64,000 bases of DNA from Actinophytocola sp044466355 (GTDB taxonomy: Bacteria > Actinomycetota > Actinomycetes > Mycobacteriales > Pseudonocardiaceae). Positions 16,410-24,901 of the stretch are shown here, one piece after another. The stretch's first letter is position 1; the number at the start of each line of letters is the position of its first letter. Below the pieces are notes generated by a model. It did not search any database, had not been told where the DNA came from, and saw only the letters and a list, made by a program, of their open reading frames with translations. Both the position numbers and the translations under genes were made by a program. The stretch covers positions 186,001 to 250,000 of the forward strand of contig NZ_JBITMQ010000003.1 in the NCBI RefSeq assembly GCF_044466355.1. The letters are read 5' to 3'.

Positions 16410-17756
16410 GTGCAGCCCAGGTCGAAGGTGCGGACGTGGCTCGGCGCGGCGGTGGCCGCGATCGTGCTCGCCGGCCTCGCGCTCGTGTCGCTGCCCGGCG
16501 CCGACCAGCAGGCGGGCCCGGCCGCCGGTCCCGGCAGGCCGATGGGCGCGGTCAGCCCGGCGCCCGAGGCCGACGCGTCCCGCGCCGACGCCGTCACCGA
16601 CCTGCTGAACCGCCGCGCCAAGGCACTGGTCGACCACGACGAGCAGGCGTTCCTCGCCACGCTCGACCCGAAGGCGGACGAGGCCTTCGTCAGCACCCAG
16701 CGCAGGCTGTTCGACAACCTCGCCGGTGTCCCACTAGACGAGTGGAGCTACCGCCTGCACCCGGACGACGCGCTCGACGTCGCCGAGGTGCCGTCCCGGT
16801 TCACCTCGGCGCCGTCGGACGAGCTGTGGGCGCCCGCGGTCGACCTGCGGTACGCGCTGCGCGGCGGCGACGTCATCCCGACCGAGCGCGCGATGGGGTT
16901 CCTGTTCGCCCGGCACGGCGACGACTGGTACCTGCGGTCGGACACCGCTCTGGACAGCCTGGGCAGGCGCACGTGGCGTGGCCCGTGGGACTTCGCGCCG
17001 TGCGTGGTCACCACCACCGAGCACGGCATCGTGCTGAGCCATCCCGGCAGCAAGCCGATGGTGGACCGGCTGGTCCGCGAACTCGACCCGTCGGTGCGCG
17101 CGGTGAGCGAGCTGTGGCCGACACCGTGGTCGCGGCGGGTCGCGGTGCTGCTGCCGGACTCGCCGGGGGAGATGCGTGCGCTGGTCGGACCGGACTTCCC
17201 GGTCGAGTCGGTGGTGGCCGTCGCGGTCGCCGACCGGGTCGACAACAAGACCCGCACGGTCGCCGGCCAGCGGGTGGTGCTGAGCCCGAACGGGGTGCGC
17301 AGCCTGTCGATCCCGTCGCTGCGGATCGTGCTGCGCCACGAGATCACCCACCTCGCCGCCCGCGCGGACACCGTCGACGGCTCGCCGACGTGGCTGCTGG
17401 AGGGCTTCGCGGACTACGTCGGCTACCGAGACAGCGGGGTCACCCTCGCCGAAGGTGCGCCTGACCTGGCCAAACAGGTGCGCCAGGACGGTCCGCCCGC
17501 CGGGCTGCCCGAGGACAGGGCGTTCCGCTCCGGCGGTTCCGACCTCGACCTCGCCTACCAGCAGAGCTGGTCACTGGCCCGCTACGTCGCCGAGACGCAC
17601 GGCGAGGCGGCGCTGATCGCGATGTACCGCGAGCTGGCGGCGGCCGGTCCGGTGTCGGCCACGGAGACCGACCGGATACTGCGTGACGTGCTCGGATCCG
17701 ACCGCGCGGAGCTGGTGCGGGGCTGGCAGTCGTACCTGAGAAAAGCGCTCAAGTAG
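16410..17756 (+). CDS. Secreted HEXXH metalloprotease-like protein (peptidase MA type)
   Basis: 448 aa. N-terminal signal anchor (VRTWLGAAVAAIVLAGLALV), a middle domain with no clear match, and a C-terminal zincin region: RHEITHLAARAD (HEITH, near residue 310) with SPTWLLEGFADYVGY supplying the third ligand Glu. It is probably an extracytoplasmic zinc peptidase of the M1/MA-like group. The GTG at 16410 lies 7 nt after TAACAT (16397-16402); the ATG at 16401 overlaps that -10 and is less likely, though possible. Confidence 0.78.
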   Translation: MQPRSKVRTWLGAAVAAIVLAGLALVSLPGADQQAGPAAGPGRPMGAVSPAPEADASRADAVTDLLNRRAKALVDHDEQAFLATLDPKADEAFVSTQRRLFDNLAGVPLDEWSYRLHPDDALDVAEVPSRFTSAPSDELWAPAVDLRYALRGGDVIPTERAMGFLFARHGDDWYLRSDTALDSLGRRTWRGPWDFAPCVVTTTEHGIVLSHPGSKPMVDRLVRELDPSVRAVSELWPTPWSRRVAVLLPDSPGEMRALVGPDFPVESVVAVAVADRVDNKTRTVAGQRVVLSPNGVRSLSIPSLRIVLRHEITHLAARADTVDGSPTWLLEGFADYVGYRDSGVTLAEGAPDLAKQVRQDGPPAGLPEDRAFRSGGSDLDLAYQQSWSLARYVAETHGEAALIAMYRELAAAGPVSATETDRILRDVLGSDRAELVRGWQSYLRKALK

Positions 17757-17765
17757 GGTTCTCGG

Positions 17766-18899
17766 GTGCCTCGGACCCTGGTGGTGACCAACGACTTCCC
17801 GCCACGCAACGGCGGTATCCAGTCCTACCTGCACGCACTGGCGAGCCGACTGCCCGAGGACGACCTGGTCGTCTACGCGCCGGCGTGGGAGGGCGCCCGT
17901 GAGTTCGACGCGGCGCAGCCGTTCCCGGTCGTGCGGCACCCGACGAGCCTGATGCTCCCGGTGCCGGACGTGGCGCGGCGGGCGAAGGAGATCCTGCGGG
18001 CCGAGGACTGTGACGCCGTGTGGTTCGGTGCGGCCGCCCCGCTGGCGCTGCTCGCGCCGACGCTGCGCAAGGCGGGCGCCGAGCGGGTGATCGCGAGCAC
18101 GCACGGCCACGAGGTGGGCTGGTCCATGCTGCCCGGCGCGCGCCAGGCGCTGCGGCGGATCGGCGACACCACGGATGTCGTGACGTTCGTCAGCAAGTAC
18201 ACGCGTTCCCGGTTCGCGTCGGCGTTCGGCCCGATGGCGGCGCTGGAGCACCTGCCGTCCGGTGTGGACACCGAGCAGTTCCGCCCGGACTTCGCCGCGC
18301 GCAAGGAGATCCGCACACGGCACGGCCTTGGCGACCGGCCGGTCGTGGTGTGCGTGTCCCGGCTGTGGCCGCGCAAGGGGCAGGACATGCTGATCCGCTC
18401 CCTGCCCGCGATCCGCGGGCGGGTTCCGGAGGCGGCGCTGCTGCTGGTGGGCGGTGGCCCGTACGAGGACCGGCTGCGCTCGCTGGCGGCGCAGCTGGAC
18501 GTGGCGGAGCACGTGATCTTCACCGGCCGGGTGCCGTGGGAGGAGCTGCCCGCGCACTACGTGGCGGGCGACGTGTTCGCGATGCCGTGCCGGACGCACG
18601 GGCGCGGGCTCGACGTCGAGGGGCTCGGCATCGTGTACCTGGAGGCGTCGGCGTCCGGTCTGCCGGTGGTCGCGGGCAACTCCGGTGGTGCGCCCGAGGC
18701 GGTGCTCGACGGCGTGACCGGCAACGTGGTCGACGGCCGCGACCTGCCGACGATCGCGAAGAAGGTCGGCGACCTGCTGGCGGATCCGGCGCTGGCGACG
18801 GAGATGGGGGAGGCCGGGCGCCGGTGGGTGTCGCGGCACTGGCGCTGGGAGGACATCGCCCACCGGTTGACGCGCCTGCTGGACGGCTCCGCGTTCTGA
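17766..18899 (+). CDS. pimB: GDP-mannose-dependent PIM mannosyltransferase PimB'-like (GT4)
   Basis: 377 aa GT-B glycosyltransferase. N-terminal VTNDFPPRNGGIQSYLHAL (acceptor domain loop), then the GT4 nucleotide-sugar domain: VSRLWPRKGQDMLI, LLVGGGPYEDRL and the EX7E motif in GRGLDVEGLGIVYLEASASG. It is the orthologue by position and sequence of Rv2188c, which adds the second mannose to phosphatidyl-myo-inositol mannoside on the inner membrane face. Start GTG 6 nt after TAGGGT (leaderless). Confidence 0.9.
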   Translation: MPRTLVVTNDFPPRNGGIQSYLHALASRLPEDDLVVYAPAWEGAREFDAAQPFPVVRHPTSLMLPVPDVARRAKEILRAEDCDAVWFGAAAPLALLAPTLRKAGAERVIASTHGHEVGWSMLPGARQALRRIGDTTDVVTFVSKYTRSRFASAFGPMAALEHLPSGVDTEQFRPDFAARKEIRTRHGLGDRPVVVCVSRLWPRKGQDMLIRSLPAIRGRVPEAALLLVGGGPYEDRLRSLAAQLDVAEHVIFTGRVPWEELPAHYVAGDVFAMPCRTHGRGLDVEGLGIVYLEASASGLPVVAGNSGGAPEAVLDGVTGNVVDGRDLPTIAKKVGDLLADPALATEMGEAGRRWVSRHWRWEDIAHRLTRLLDGSAF

Positions 18900-18905
18900 G
18901 GGGCC

Positions 18906-18949
18906 GGCCTCCGGCCCCCGTTTTCCAGCGTACCGGCGACCACCGACAG
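18906..18949 (-). repeat. 44-bp promoter-hairpin repeat unit (arm D)
   Basis: Minus strand: TGTCGGTG, 8 nt, TACGCT, then a tail with GGGGGCCGGAGGCC. It is one of five copies of this 44-bp unit in the window (others: both ends of the elements at 18992-19161 and 30943-31111). It reads towards the 3' end of pimB, so any transcript would be antisense there. Confidence 0.75.
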
Positions 18950-18973
18950 GAAGGGCGGCTCGCGGGGTCGGCT

Positions 18974-18982
18974 TGTGGACAA
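18974..18982 (-). promoter_or_regulatory. DnaA box
   Basis: TGTGGACAA on the plus strand, i.e. TTGTCCACA on the minus strand, the preferred actinobacterial DnaA box. It lies between arm D and the composite element at 18992. Confidence 0.6.
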
Positions 18983-18991
18983 CCGCACGGC

Positions 18992-19161
18992 GGCCTCCGG
19001 CCCCCGGTTGCCAGCCTACGGGCGGGCACCGACAGTGCGGTGCGCTCCGTGCGCACACTGTGGACAACCGTGCTCGTTGTGGACAAGCCCTTGTCCCGCA
19101 ACGGTTTCCGCCGGTCCGTGTCGGTGGTGGCTGGTAGCGTGGTTCGAGGGGGCCGGCGGCC
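18992..19161. repeat. 170-bp composite element: inverted promoter-like arms around two DnaA boxes (copy 1)
   Basis: Left arm 18992-19035 (minus: TGTCGGTG-N8-TAGGCT plus GGGGGCCGGAGGCC); right arm 19118-19161 (plus: TGTCGGTG-N8-TAGCGT plus GGGGGCCGGCGGCC). The 82-nt core has TGTGGACAA at 19059-19067 and 19078-19086. Read on the minus strand, the two DnaA boxes sit at core offsets 31 and 50, exactly as in the copy at 30943-31111, although the rest of the core differs. It lies between the convergent ends of pimB and a YbaB-like gene. Confidence 0.85.
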
Positions 19162-19165
19162 ACCC

Positions 19166-19555
19166 TCAGCGCGGCACCGCCCAGGTCTCGATCTGCGAGA
19201 AGTCGTCCGTCACCTCGGGCATCGGCCGCGGCGGTGTGGGTTCCGGGAGCACGAGGGCACGTAGCTCGGCCGCCACGTCCTCGCCCGCCGCCGGGGCCAG
19301 CACCTCGATCCCCGCGTTCAACGCCGCCGCCGACGCCTCCTGCACCAGGCGGAAGATCTCCGCCGCCAGCGGCTCCGGCCCGGCCGCCAGCGCGTGCGGC
19401 GCCAAGTCCAACGCGATCAGGCGTCCCTCCAGGTTCACCGTCGCCGCGATGCCGTCACCGCTCGCCGTCGCGGTGATCCGGCTCAGTGCCGTGAAGACCT
19501 CCGAGGTGGGCCGGGTGCTCAGCTCGATCAGCTCGTCCACCGACCACTCCGTCAC
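19166..19555 (-). CDS. YbaB/EbfC-like small protein
   Basis: 129 aa, acidic. The middle part (TVNLEGRLIALDLAPHALA followed by a long amphipathic helix) resembles YbaB/EbfC nucleoid-type proteins that accompany ESX/WXG-like secreted proteins in Pseudonocardiaceae; the match is weak. The GTG start overlaps the stop of the upstream gene (GTGA). Last gene of a three-gene minus-strand operon headed by the CHAP protein. Confidence 0.6.
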   Translation of the reverse strand: MTEWSVDELIELSTRPTSEVFTALSRITATASGDGIAATVNLEGRLIALDLAPHALAAGPEPLAAEIFRLVQEASAAALNAGIEVLAPAAGEDVAAELRALVLPEPTPPRPMPEVTDDFSQIETWAVPR

Positions 19556-19848
19556 TGCGCCCGCCACGTGTCCGGGACCGTCGACTCGGCCCGCTCGGTC
19601 AGCGACTCCGCCTGCGCCAGCCCCAGCAGCGACGGATCGACACCGGTCAGCGCCGCACGCAGTGCGTGCTTCGTCCGCTGGTTCGCCTGCGCCGTCGCCA
19701 TCGCGACCGCTTCGACGACCGTCGCCGCCAGCGCCGCCGCGCCATGGTCCAGTGCCGACCGCGTCAGCCCCAAACCCGCCATGGCACCGCCCGGGCAGAC
19801 CTCGGCCGTCACGCCACGCACGGTCGCCGTGCCTCTGATGTCACTCAC
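19552..19848 (-). CDS. Small hypothetical protein of the CHAP operon
   Basis: 98 aa, Ala-rich. N-terminal strands (RGTATVRGVTAEVCPGGAMA) followed by a long helix, VVEAVAMATAQANQRTKHAL. Shape and neighbours suggest another YbaB-like or WXG-partner protein; no function can be assigned. GTGA overlaps on both sides tie it to its neighbours. Confidence 0.6.
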   Translation of the reverse strand: MSDIRGTATVRGVTAEVCPGGAMAGLGLTRSALDHGAAALAATVVEAVAMATAQANQRTKHALRAALTGVDPSLLGLAQAESLTERAESTVPDTWRAQ

Positions 19849-20858
19849 CTCGGGTGCACCCCTCCGTAGAACGTCGCGCTGGACAGGGTGTGGGTCACGC
19901 GCCGCACCTGGTCCCCGGAGTTGCCCTCGATCAGGGTGACCCGGTCGCCGTGCACGCTCTCCACGATCCCGATGTGCTTGCTCGTCGCCGTGCTCTCGGG
20001 GCCGGTGCCGAACAGCAGCACGTCACCGGGCCTCGCCTCGTCGAGGTCGTTCCTGCCGTACGCGAGGCCGCGTTCGCGACCCCAGTCGTAGACGTCGCCC
20101 GTGAACGGCAGGATCCCGATGTCCACCCCGGACTTCTGCCACACCCACGTCGCGAAGTTGGCGCACCACGGGCCCGTCGGGCCGTACTTGTTCGCGTTGC
20201 CAGGTCCCTCGTGGTAGCCGAGCTGGCCGCGGGCGCGGTCGAGGACCCGCTTGCCGAGGGCACCACCCTCGCGCTTCTTGGGCTTGCGCTCACCGGGGTC
20301 GGCGTACCCGTCGTGCTCGACGCGGCGTTCGAGCTTGCGCAGGTCCGCCGCCGCGTCCTCCATCTCCCGGCGCACCGCTCGCAGGTGCTTGACCGACTCG
20401 TTGGTGTACGTGCGCACCAGGTCGACCACCTGCCCGACCGCCCGCAACAGCGCCGCCCGCTGCCCCGCGCCCTGCACCGCCCGGGCGCCGTCGAGGATCG
20501 CGGCCGCCTTCGTCGTGTACTCGTCAACCAGGTGCGCGACCGCGCGGTGGTTCGCGTCCAGCGACGACGCCGTGGCCGCGACGATCGACGCGCCCTTCGC
20601 GGCGGCCGCCGCCGTCACGTCCAGCGCCTTGGTCATCGTGCGGGCCTTGCGGTCGAACGACGCCGCGGCCTTGCCCTCCCAGTGGCCGGTGGCGGTCGCC
20701 GCGGTCGTCCTGTGCTCGGCGTGGTGGCGTTCCACCGCCCGCGCGGTCGCCTCCAGCGCCGCCTGAGCCCGATACGCGTCCTCCGCCTTGCCCGCCAGCT
20801 TGTTGCGGTGCGCGATGAGCTGTCCCGCGACCTTGCGCGCGATCACCTGCGAGTCCAT
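19845..20858 (-). CDS. Helical protein with C-terminal CHAP amidase domain
   Basis: 337 aa. The first 200 residues are a long Ala-rich helical bundle with W (TGHWEGKAAASFDRKA) reminiscent of WXG100-type secreted proteins; no cleavable signal peptide is seen, so export through a type VII system is plausible. The C-terminal CHAP domain has Cys in TGPWCANFATWVWQ and His in SKHIGIVESV, then a following Asn (IEGNSG). It probably cleaves peptidoglycan peptides. It heads the operon with two small YbaB-like genes. Confidence 0.8.
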   Translation of the reverse strand: MDSQVIARKVAGQLIAHRNKLAGKAEDAYRAQAALEATARAVERHHAEHRTTAATATGHWEGKAAASFDRKARTMTKALDVTAAAAAKGASIVAATASSLDANHRAVAHLVDEYTTKAAAILDGARAVQGAGQRAALLRAVGQVVDLVRTYTNESVKHLRAVRREMEDAAADLRKLERRVEHDGYADPGERKPKKREGGALGKRVLDRARGQLGYHEGPGNANKYGPTGPWCANFATWVWQKSGVDIGILPFTGDVYDWGRERGLAYGRNDLDEARPGDVLLFGTGPESTATSKHIGIVESVHGDRVTLIEGNSGDQVRRVTHTLSSATFYGGVHPR

Positions 20859-20920
20859 GCGCCCACGATCGGGCCCCGTACGCACGGGTGGAAGCACCGG
20901 TGCACGGACGGGCACACGCA

Positions 20921-22060
20921 CTACTCGGACAGTGCGGTCCCCAGCTGGTGCACCTCGATGCCGATGCCGCGGAAGAAGTTCACCCGCTGCCCGTCGAGCG
21001 GCACACCCGACGTGAGCGCGGCGACGCACCGGCCACCGAACGCGGCACGCAGCTTCGGGTACACGATCTTGCCCGCCATCGCGTGCTTGAGCCGCAGTGC
21101 GAGCGACACCGAACCCCGCTGCGCGCCGTACGAGATGGCCACCGACTCGGCGGTGTCGAACACGAACATGTTGCCGTCCGCGTACGCCTTCGCACGGGCC
21201 GAGTCGTGGAACCGCCCCAGCAGCTCCGCGTCGGCGACGATCACCCGGGGCCGGAACACGCCGAGGTCGGTGAACAGGTCGTCGGAGTCCGGCGCGTGGC
21301 CGAGCGTGGTGCGCGTGTACACGCAGGCCAGCGTGATCAGCCGGGTCGGCAGGTCCGCGAGCTGCAGCAACACCAGCAGCGAGTGGCCTGCCCGCAGCGG
21401 CGCCGGGTGCGCCGCGATCGTCCCGCGCACCTGCGCCAGCAGCTCGCCGTGCGTCAGCTCGGCCCGCTTCGGGTGGTCCCCGTGCGGGTACACGACCGTC
21501 GCGATGTCGTCCGTGCGCACGGCCAGCCTGCGCTCGTGGGCGCGGTCGTCGAAGACCTGCGTGCCGAGCGCGGTCAGCTCCTCGACCGCGGACGGCACCT
21601 CCTCGTCGCCGTCCAGCTGCCACACCCACACGATCTCGGGCAGCCGGTCCACGACCCGCCGGACCGTCTCGCGGTGCGCAGCCGACTCCACGAGCACCGC
21701 GCACGCGCCGGAGTCCGACAGGATCCACTCGACCTCGGCGGACGTCGCCGTCGGGTCGACCGGCACCGTCGCGGCGCCGACCGACCAGCACGCGAAGTCG
21801 AACAACGTCCACTCGTAGCGGGTCGCCGAGAACAACGCGACCCGGTCGCCCGGCCGCAGCCCCGCGGCGATCATGCCCTTCGCCAGCTCCAGCACCTGCG
21901 TGGCGAACTCGCGGGTGGTCACGTCCACCCACGAGCCCGCGTCGCGGCGGCGGAACCCGATGGTGGCGCCGAACCGCTCCGCGTTGGCCCAGACCATGTC
22001 GGTCAGGCTCTCGGTGCCGGTAACGGAACCGGTCGCAGCGCCGTTCACACTGTCGGTCAC
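20921..22060 (-). CDS. Degenerate FadD15-like AMP-dependent synthetase (truncated)
   Basis: 379 aa against about 600 for FadD15. The N-terminal fold is kept (SLTDMVWANAERFGATIGFR, LRPGDRVALFSATRYEW, ELTHGELLAQVRGTI), but the P-loop YTSGTTGxPKG is replaced by VVYPHGDHPKR, and the protein stops at HQLGTALSE, just where the A5 YGLTET motif and the whole C-terminal domain should follow. Adenylation is therefore unlikely. The frame is open and well formed, so it may be a retained non-catalytic protein. GTG start 7 nt after TAGTTT. Same position as fadD15 (Rv2187). Confidence 0.75.
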   Translation of the reverse strand: MTDSVNGAATGSVTGTESLTDMVWANAERFGATIGFRRRDAGSWVDVTTREFATQVLELAKGMIAAGLRPGDRVALFSATRYEWTLFDFACWSVGAATVPVDPTATSAEVEWILSDSGACAVLVESAAHRETVRRVVDRLPEIVWVWQLDGDEEVPSAVEELTALGTQVFDDRAHERRLAVRTDDIATVVYPHGDHPKRAELTHGELLAQVRGTIAAHPAPLRAGHSLLVLLQLADLPTRLITLACVYTRTTLGHAPDSDDLFTDLGVFRPRVIVADAELLGRFHDSARAKAYADGNMFVFDTAESVAISYGAQRGSVSLALRLKHAMAGKIVYPKLRAAFGGRCVAALTSGVPLDGQRVNFFRGIGIEVHQLGTALSE

Positions 22061-22130
22061 ACCAGGCAAACTAGCGTGCCGGTGCACTCGGCGCGTTTCG
22101 AGGCGGTGGCTGTCTGACATGCTGCACCCC

Positions 22131-22502
22131 GTGCCCGCTGTTGACGTGATCGACGAGACCTTCCTCGCCGTGCCGCCGGAGGTCGTCGCGGCCGCGTTCG
22201 CCGATCCGCGTGCCTGGCGCCGGTTCTGGCCCGACCTCGACCTCGACGTGTACGCCGACCGCGGCGCGCAGGGCCTGCGGTGGACGGTACGCGGTGCGCT
22301 GGTCGGCACCATGGAGGTGTGGCTGGAGCCCGTTCTCGACGGCACGGTCCTGCACTACTTCCTGCGCGCCGACTTCCCCGAGCACAAACCTGGCAAGCCG
22401 CTCAAGGAGGTCGCCCGCCGCCAGCGCGCGGCCAAGGCGGTGGCGCTGGACCTCAAGTTCGTGCTGGAGGACGGCCGACCGCCCGGCGTGCCGCCCGCAT
22501 AG
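22131..22502 (+). CDS. SRPBCC-family protein (Rv2186c-like)
   Basis: 123 aa of the START/polyketide-cyclase fold: VIDETFLAVPPEVVAAAFAD, WRRFWPDLDLDVY and the beta-rich core TVRGALVGTMEVWLEPV. It is the counterpart of Rv2186c by order. The GTG at 22131 lies 7 nt after CATGCT; the ATG at 22119 would add four residues. Ligand unknown. Confidence 0.72.
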   Translation: MPAVDVIDETFLAVPPEVVAAAFADPRAWRRFWPDLDLDVYADRGAQGLRWTVRGALVGTMEVWLEPVLDGTVLHYFLRADFPEHKPGKPLKEVARRQRAAKAVALDLKFVLEDGRPPGVPPA

Positions 22503-22512
22503 TCTCGTACCC

Positions 22513-23298
22513 ATGCGGGTTCACGTGGTTTCGGACGTGCACGGCAACGCCGAGGCACTCGCCCGTGCCGGCGAGGGTGCGGACGCGCTCGTCGTGCTCG
22601 GCGACCTGATCGACTTCGTCGACTACCACGACCACAGCGGCGGCATCCTCGGCTCGGTGTTCGGCCCGGCGGCGGTCGGCGAGTTCGCCCGGCTGCGGCG
22701 CGAGCGGCCCGCCGAGCTGCCCGCGTTCTCCCGCGCGCTGTGGGAGGGCCTCGGTGACCCGCAGGCGGTCGTGGCCGACGCCGTCCGCGCGCAGTACGCC
22801 CGGCTGTTCGGCGCGATGACCGCGCCGACCTACGCCACGCCCGGCAACGTCGACACGCCCGACCTGTGGCCCGAGTTCGCGGGCGAGCACGTGCACGTCC
22901 TCGACGGCGAGGTGGCCGAGATCGGCGGGCTGCGGTTCGGGTTCGTCGGCGGTGCGCTGCTCCCACCTGGGATTACGGCACGCAGGCCGGGCGTGTTCCG
23001 GCCCTACCTGCGCACCGAGGAGGACTTCGCCGCCGGCGTCGCGCGCCTCACCGACGTCGACGTGATGTGCACGCACATCCCGCCGGACGTGCCGGAACTC
23101 ACCTACGACGTGGTCGCCCGCCGGTCCGAGCTCGGGTCGCCGTCGCTGCTCGACCTGATCGTGAAGCAGCAGCCCAGGTGGGCCGTGTTCGGCCACGTCC
23201 ACCAGCCGCTCGCGCCGCGTATGCGCGTCGGGTACACGGAGTGCGCGAACGTCGGGCACTTCCAGCGCGCCGAGCGGCCCTACGTGCTGCGCTGGTGA
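22513..23298 (+). CDS. Metallophosphoesterase
   Basis: 261 aa calcineurin-like phosphoesterase. Metal ligands in order: SDVHGN near the N-terminus (DxH), LVVLGDLIDF (GDxxD), TPGNVDTPD (GNxD, in place of GNHD), CTHIPPD and FGHVHQP (GHxH). The substrate cannot be told. ATG 7 nt after TAGTCT. Confidence 0.88.
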   Translation: MRVHVVSDVHGNAEALARAGEGADALVVLGDLIDFVDYHDHSGGILGSVFGPAAVGEFARLRRERPAELPAFSRALWEGLGDPQAVVADAVRAQYARLFGAMTAPTYATPGNVDTPDLWPEFAGEHVHVLDGEVAEIGGLRFGFVGGALLPPGITARRPGVFRPYLRTEEDFAAGVARLTDVDVMCTHIPPDVPELTYDVVARRSELGSPSLLDLIVKQQPRWAVFGHVHQPLAPRMRVGYTECANVGHFQRAERPYVLRW

Positions 23299-23325
23299 GG
23301 CCTACGCTCGGGTAGCCTCCCCGGC

Positions 23326-23766
23326 ATGGCCGACGAGTCCACCCAGTCCATCGTGGTCGACGCGCCACCGCAGGAGATCATGGCGGTGATCGCGGACTTC
23401 CCGGCGTACCCGGAATGGGCGAACGCCATGAAGAAGACCGAGGTCCTCGACGAGTTCGAGGGCGGCAAGGCACGCGAGGTGCGGTTCACGCTCGACGCCG
23501 GGCCGTTCAAGGACGTGTACACCCTGGCCTACGACTGGGCGGACGACGGCCTGTGCGTCGACTGGCACCTGGTCAAGGGGCAGATGCAGAAGGCGCAGAA
23601 GGGCCAGTACCTGCTCACGCCCGAAGGCGACAAGACGCGGGTCACCTACACCCTGTCGGTGCAGCTGGCCGTGCCGATGATCGGCCTCTTCCGCCGCAAG
23701 GCCGAGAAGATGATCATGGACATCGCGCTGAAGGAGCTCAAGCGCCGAGTGGAGGGCGCCCAGTAG
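23326..23766 (+). CDS. SRPBCC-family protein (Rv2185c-like)
   Basis: 146 aa coenzyme Q-binding/cyclase-like START fold: IVVDAPPQEIMAVIADFPAYPEW is typical of the COQ10/polyketide-cyclase subfamily, and a long C-terminal helix (KMIMDIALKELKRRV) closes the pocket. It corresponds to Rv2185c (TB16.3). ATG 7 nt after TAGCCT; the ArsA-like gene follows after 7 nt, probably in one operon. Confidence 0.87.
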   Translation: MADESTQSIVVDAPPQEIMAVIADFPAYPEWANAMKKTEVLDEFEGGKAREVRFTLDAGPFKDVYTLAYDWADDGLCVDWHLVKGQMQKAQKGQYLLTPEGDKTRVTYTLSVQLAVPMIGLFRRKAEKMIMDIALKELKRRVEGAQ

Positions 23767-23773
23767 GGCACCC

Positions 23774-24901
23774 ATGGACCGGCCGGCGCGACTGCTCCTG
23801 TTCACCGGCAAGGGGGGAGTGGGCAAGACCACCCTTGCCGCGGCGACGGCTGCCCGCCTCGCGGTGAGCGGGCACAAGGTGCTGGTCGCGTCCGCCGACC
23901 CCGCGCACTCGCTCGGCGACGTGTTCGGCGTCCCGGTCGGCAGCGAACCGTCCGAAGTGGACACCTGTCTGTACGCGGCGCACGTCGACGCGCGCGGGCT
24001 CGTCGACCGGTCGTGGCAGTCGATCCGCACGCAGCTGCGCGGCGCGCTGTCCGGGCTCGGGCTCTCCGACCTGGACGCCGCCGAGCTGACCGTCCTGCCC
24101 GGCGTCGACGAACTCCTCGCGCTGACCGAGGTCGCGCGGCTCGCGTCGGAGGGTCCGTGGGAGGTCGTCGTCGTGGACTGCGGGCCGACCGCGGAGACGC
24201 TGCGGCTGCTCGCGTTGCCCGAGGCGGTCGGCGCCTACCTCGAACGGTTGTCGCTCGGCAGCCACATCGCCCGGCTCGCCATGCACCTCGACCGGTTGCG
24301 GGACCTGCTCGTGGACCCGGCGCGGACGTCGGTGCGGCTGGTGCTGACGCCCGAGCGGCTCGTGGTCGCCGAGACCCGGCGCACGCTCGCCGCGTTGGCA
24401 CTGCGGGGGATCAGGGTCGACGCGTTGATCGCGAACCGGCTCGTGCCGCCCGCGAAGCGCTGGCAGGGCCCGGCGGCGAGCTGGCTGCGCACCCGGCGCC
24501 GCGAACAGGACGCCGTGCTGTCCGAACTGGACTCGTCGACCACGCTGCCGGTGCGGCGGGTGGAGCACCGCGCGGCGGAACCCGTTGGGGTGGCCGCGTT
24601 GTCGCTGCTCGCCGACGACCTGTACGGCGCCGACGACCCGCTCACGACCACGGGCCCGTACACCGCGCCGCTGCTGTCGATCGACACCGTCGACGGCGCC
24701 TACGAACTGACGGTGGCGCTGCCGCTCACCGACGCGGCCGACGTGGACCTCGCACGGGTCGGCGACGACCTGGCGATCACCGTGGACGGCGTCCGGCGGC
24801 TGGTCGCGCTGCCGGTGCTGCTGCGCAGGCACACCGTGACCGACGCGGTGACCGGCCCGAACGGGCTGGTGCTGCGTTTCGAGGCAGGAGGGGCCGCGTG
24901 A
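23774..24901 (+). CDS. ArsA/Get3-like P-loop ATPase
   Basis: 375 aa. Deviant Walker A FTGKGGVGKTTLAAATA at the N-terminus, ASADPAHSLGDVFG (Switch I/A-loop), VVVDCGPTAETLRLL (Switch II), and a C-terminal beta-rich domain of the bacterial ArsA_HSP20-like type. No arsenite-binding Cys pattern, so arsenite export is unlikely. It matches Rv2184c by position. A GTGA overlap couples it to the next gene. Confidence 0.88.
   Translation: MDRPARLLLFTGKGGVGKTTLAAATAARLAVSGHKVLVASADPAHSLGDVFGVPVGSEPSEVDTCLYAAHVDARGLVDRSWQSIRTQLRGALSGLGLSDLDAAELTVLPGVDELLALTEVARLASEGPWEVVVVDCGPTAETLRLLALPEAVGAYLERLSLGSHIARLAMHLDRLRDLLVDPARTSVRLVLTPERLVVAETRRTLAALALRGIRVDALIANRLVPPAKRWQGPAASWLRTRRREQDAVLSELDSSTTLPVRRVEHRAAEPVGVAALSLLADDLYGADDPLTTTGPYTAPLLSIDTVDGAYELTVALPLTDAADVDLARVGDDLAITVDGVRRLVALPVLLRRHTVTDAVTGPNGLVLRFEAGGAA

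Noticed and set aside
18974..19086. Chromosomal replication origin
   Set aside because: Three DnaA boxes only, no AT-rich unwinding region, and no dnaA or dnaN nearby; they belong to the repeated composite element.
20921..22060. Pseudogene call for the FadD15-like gene
   Set aside because: The truncation is real relative to the family, but the frame is long, without internal stop, and has a good promoter and start, so it is kept as a CDS with doubt.
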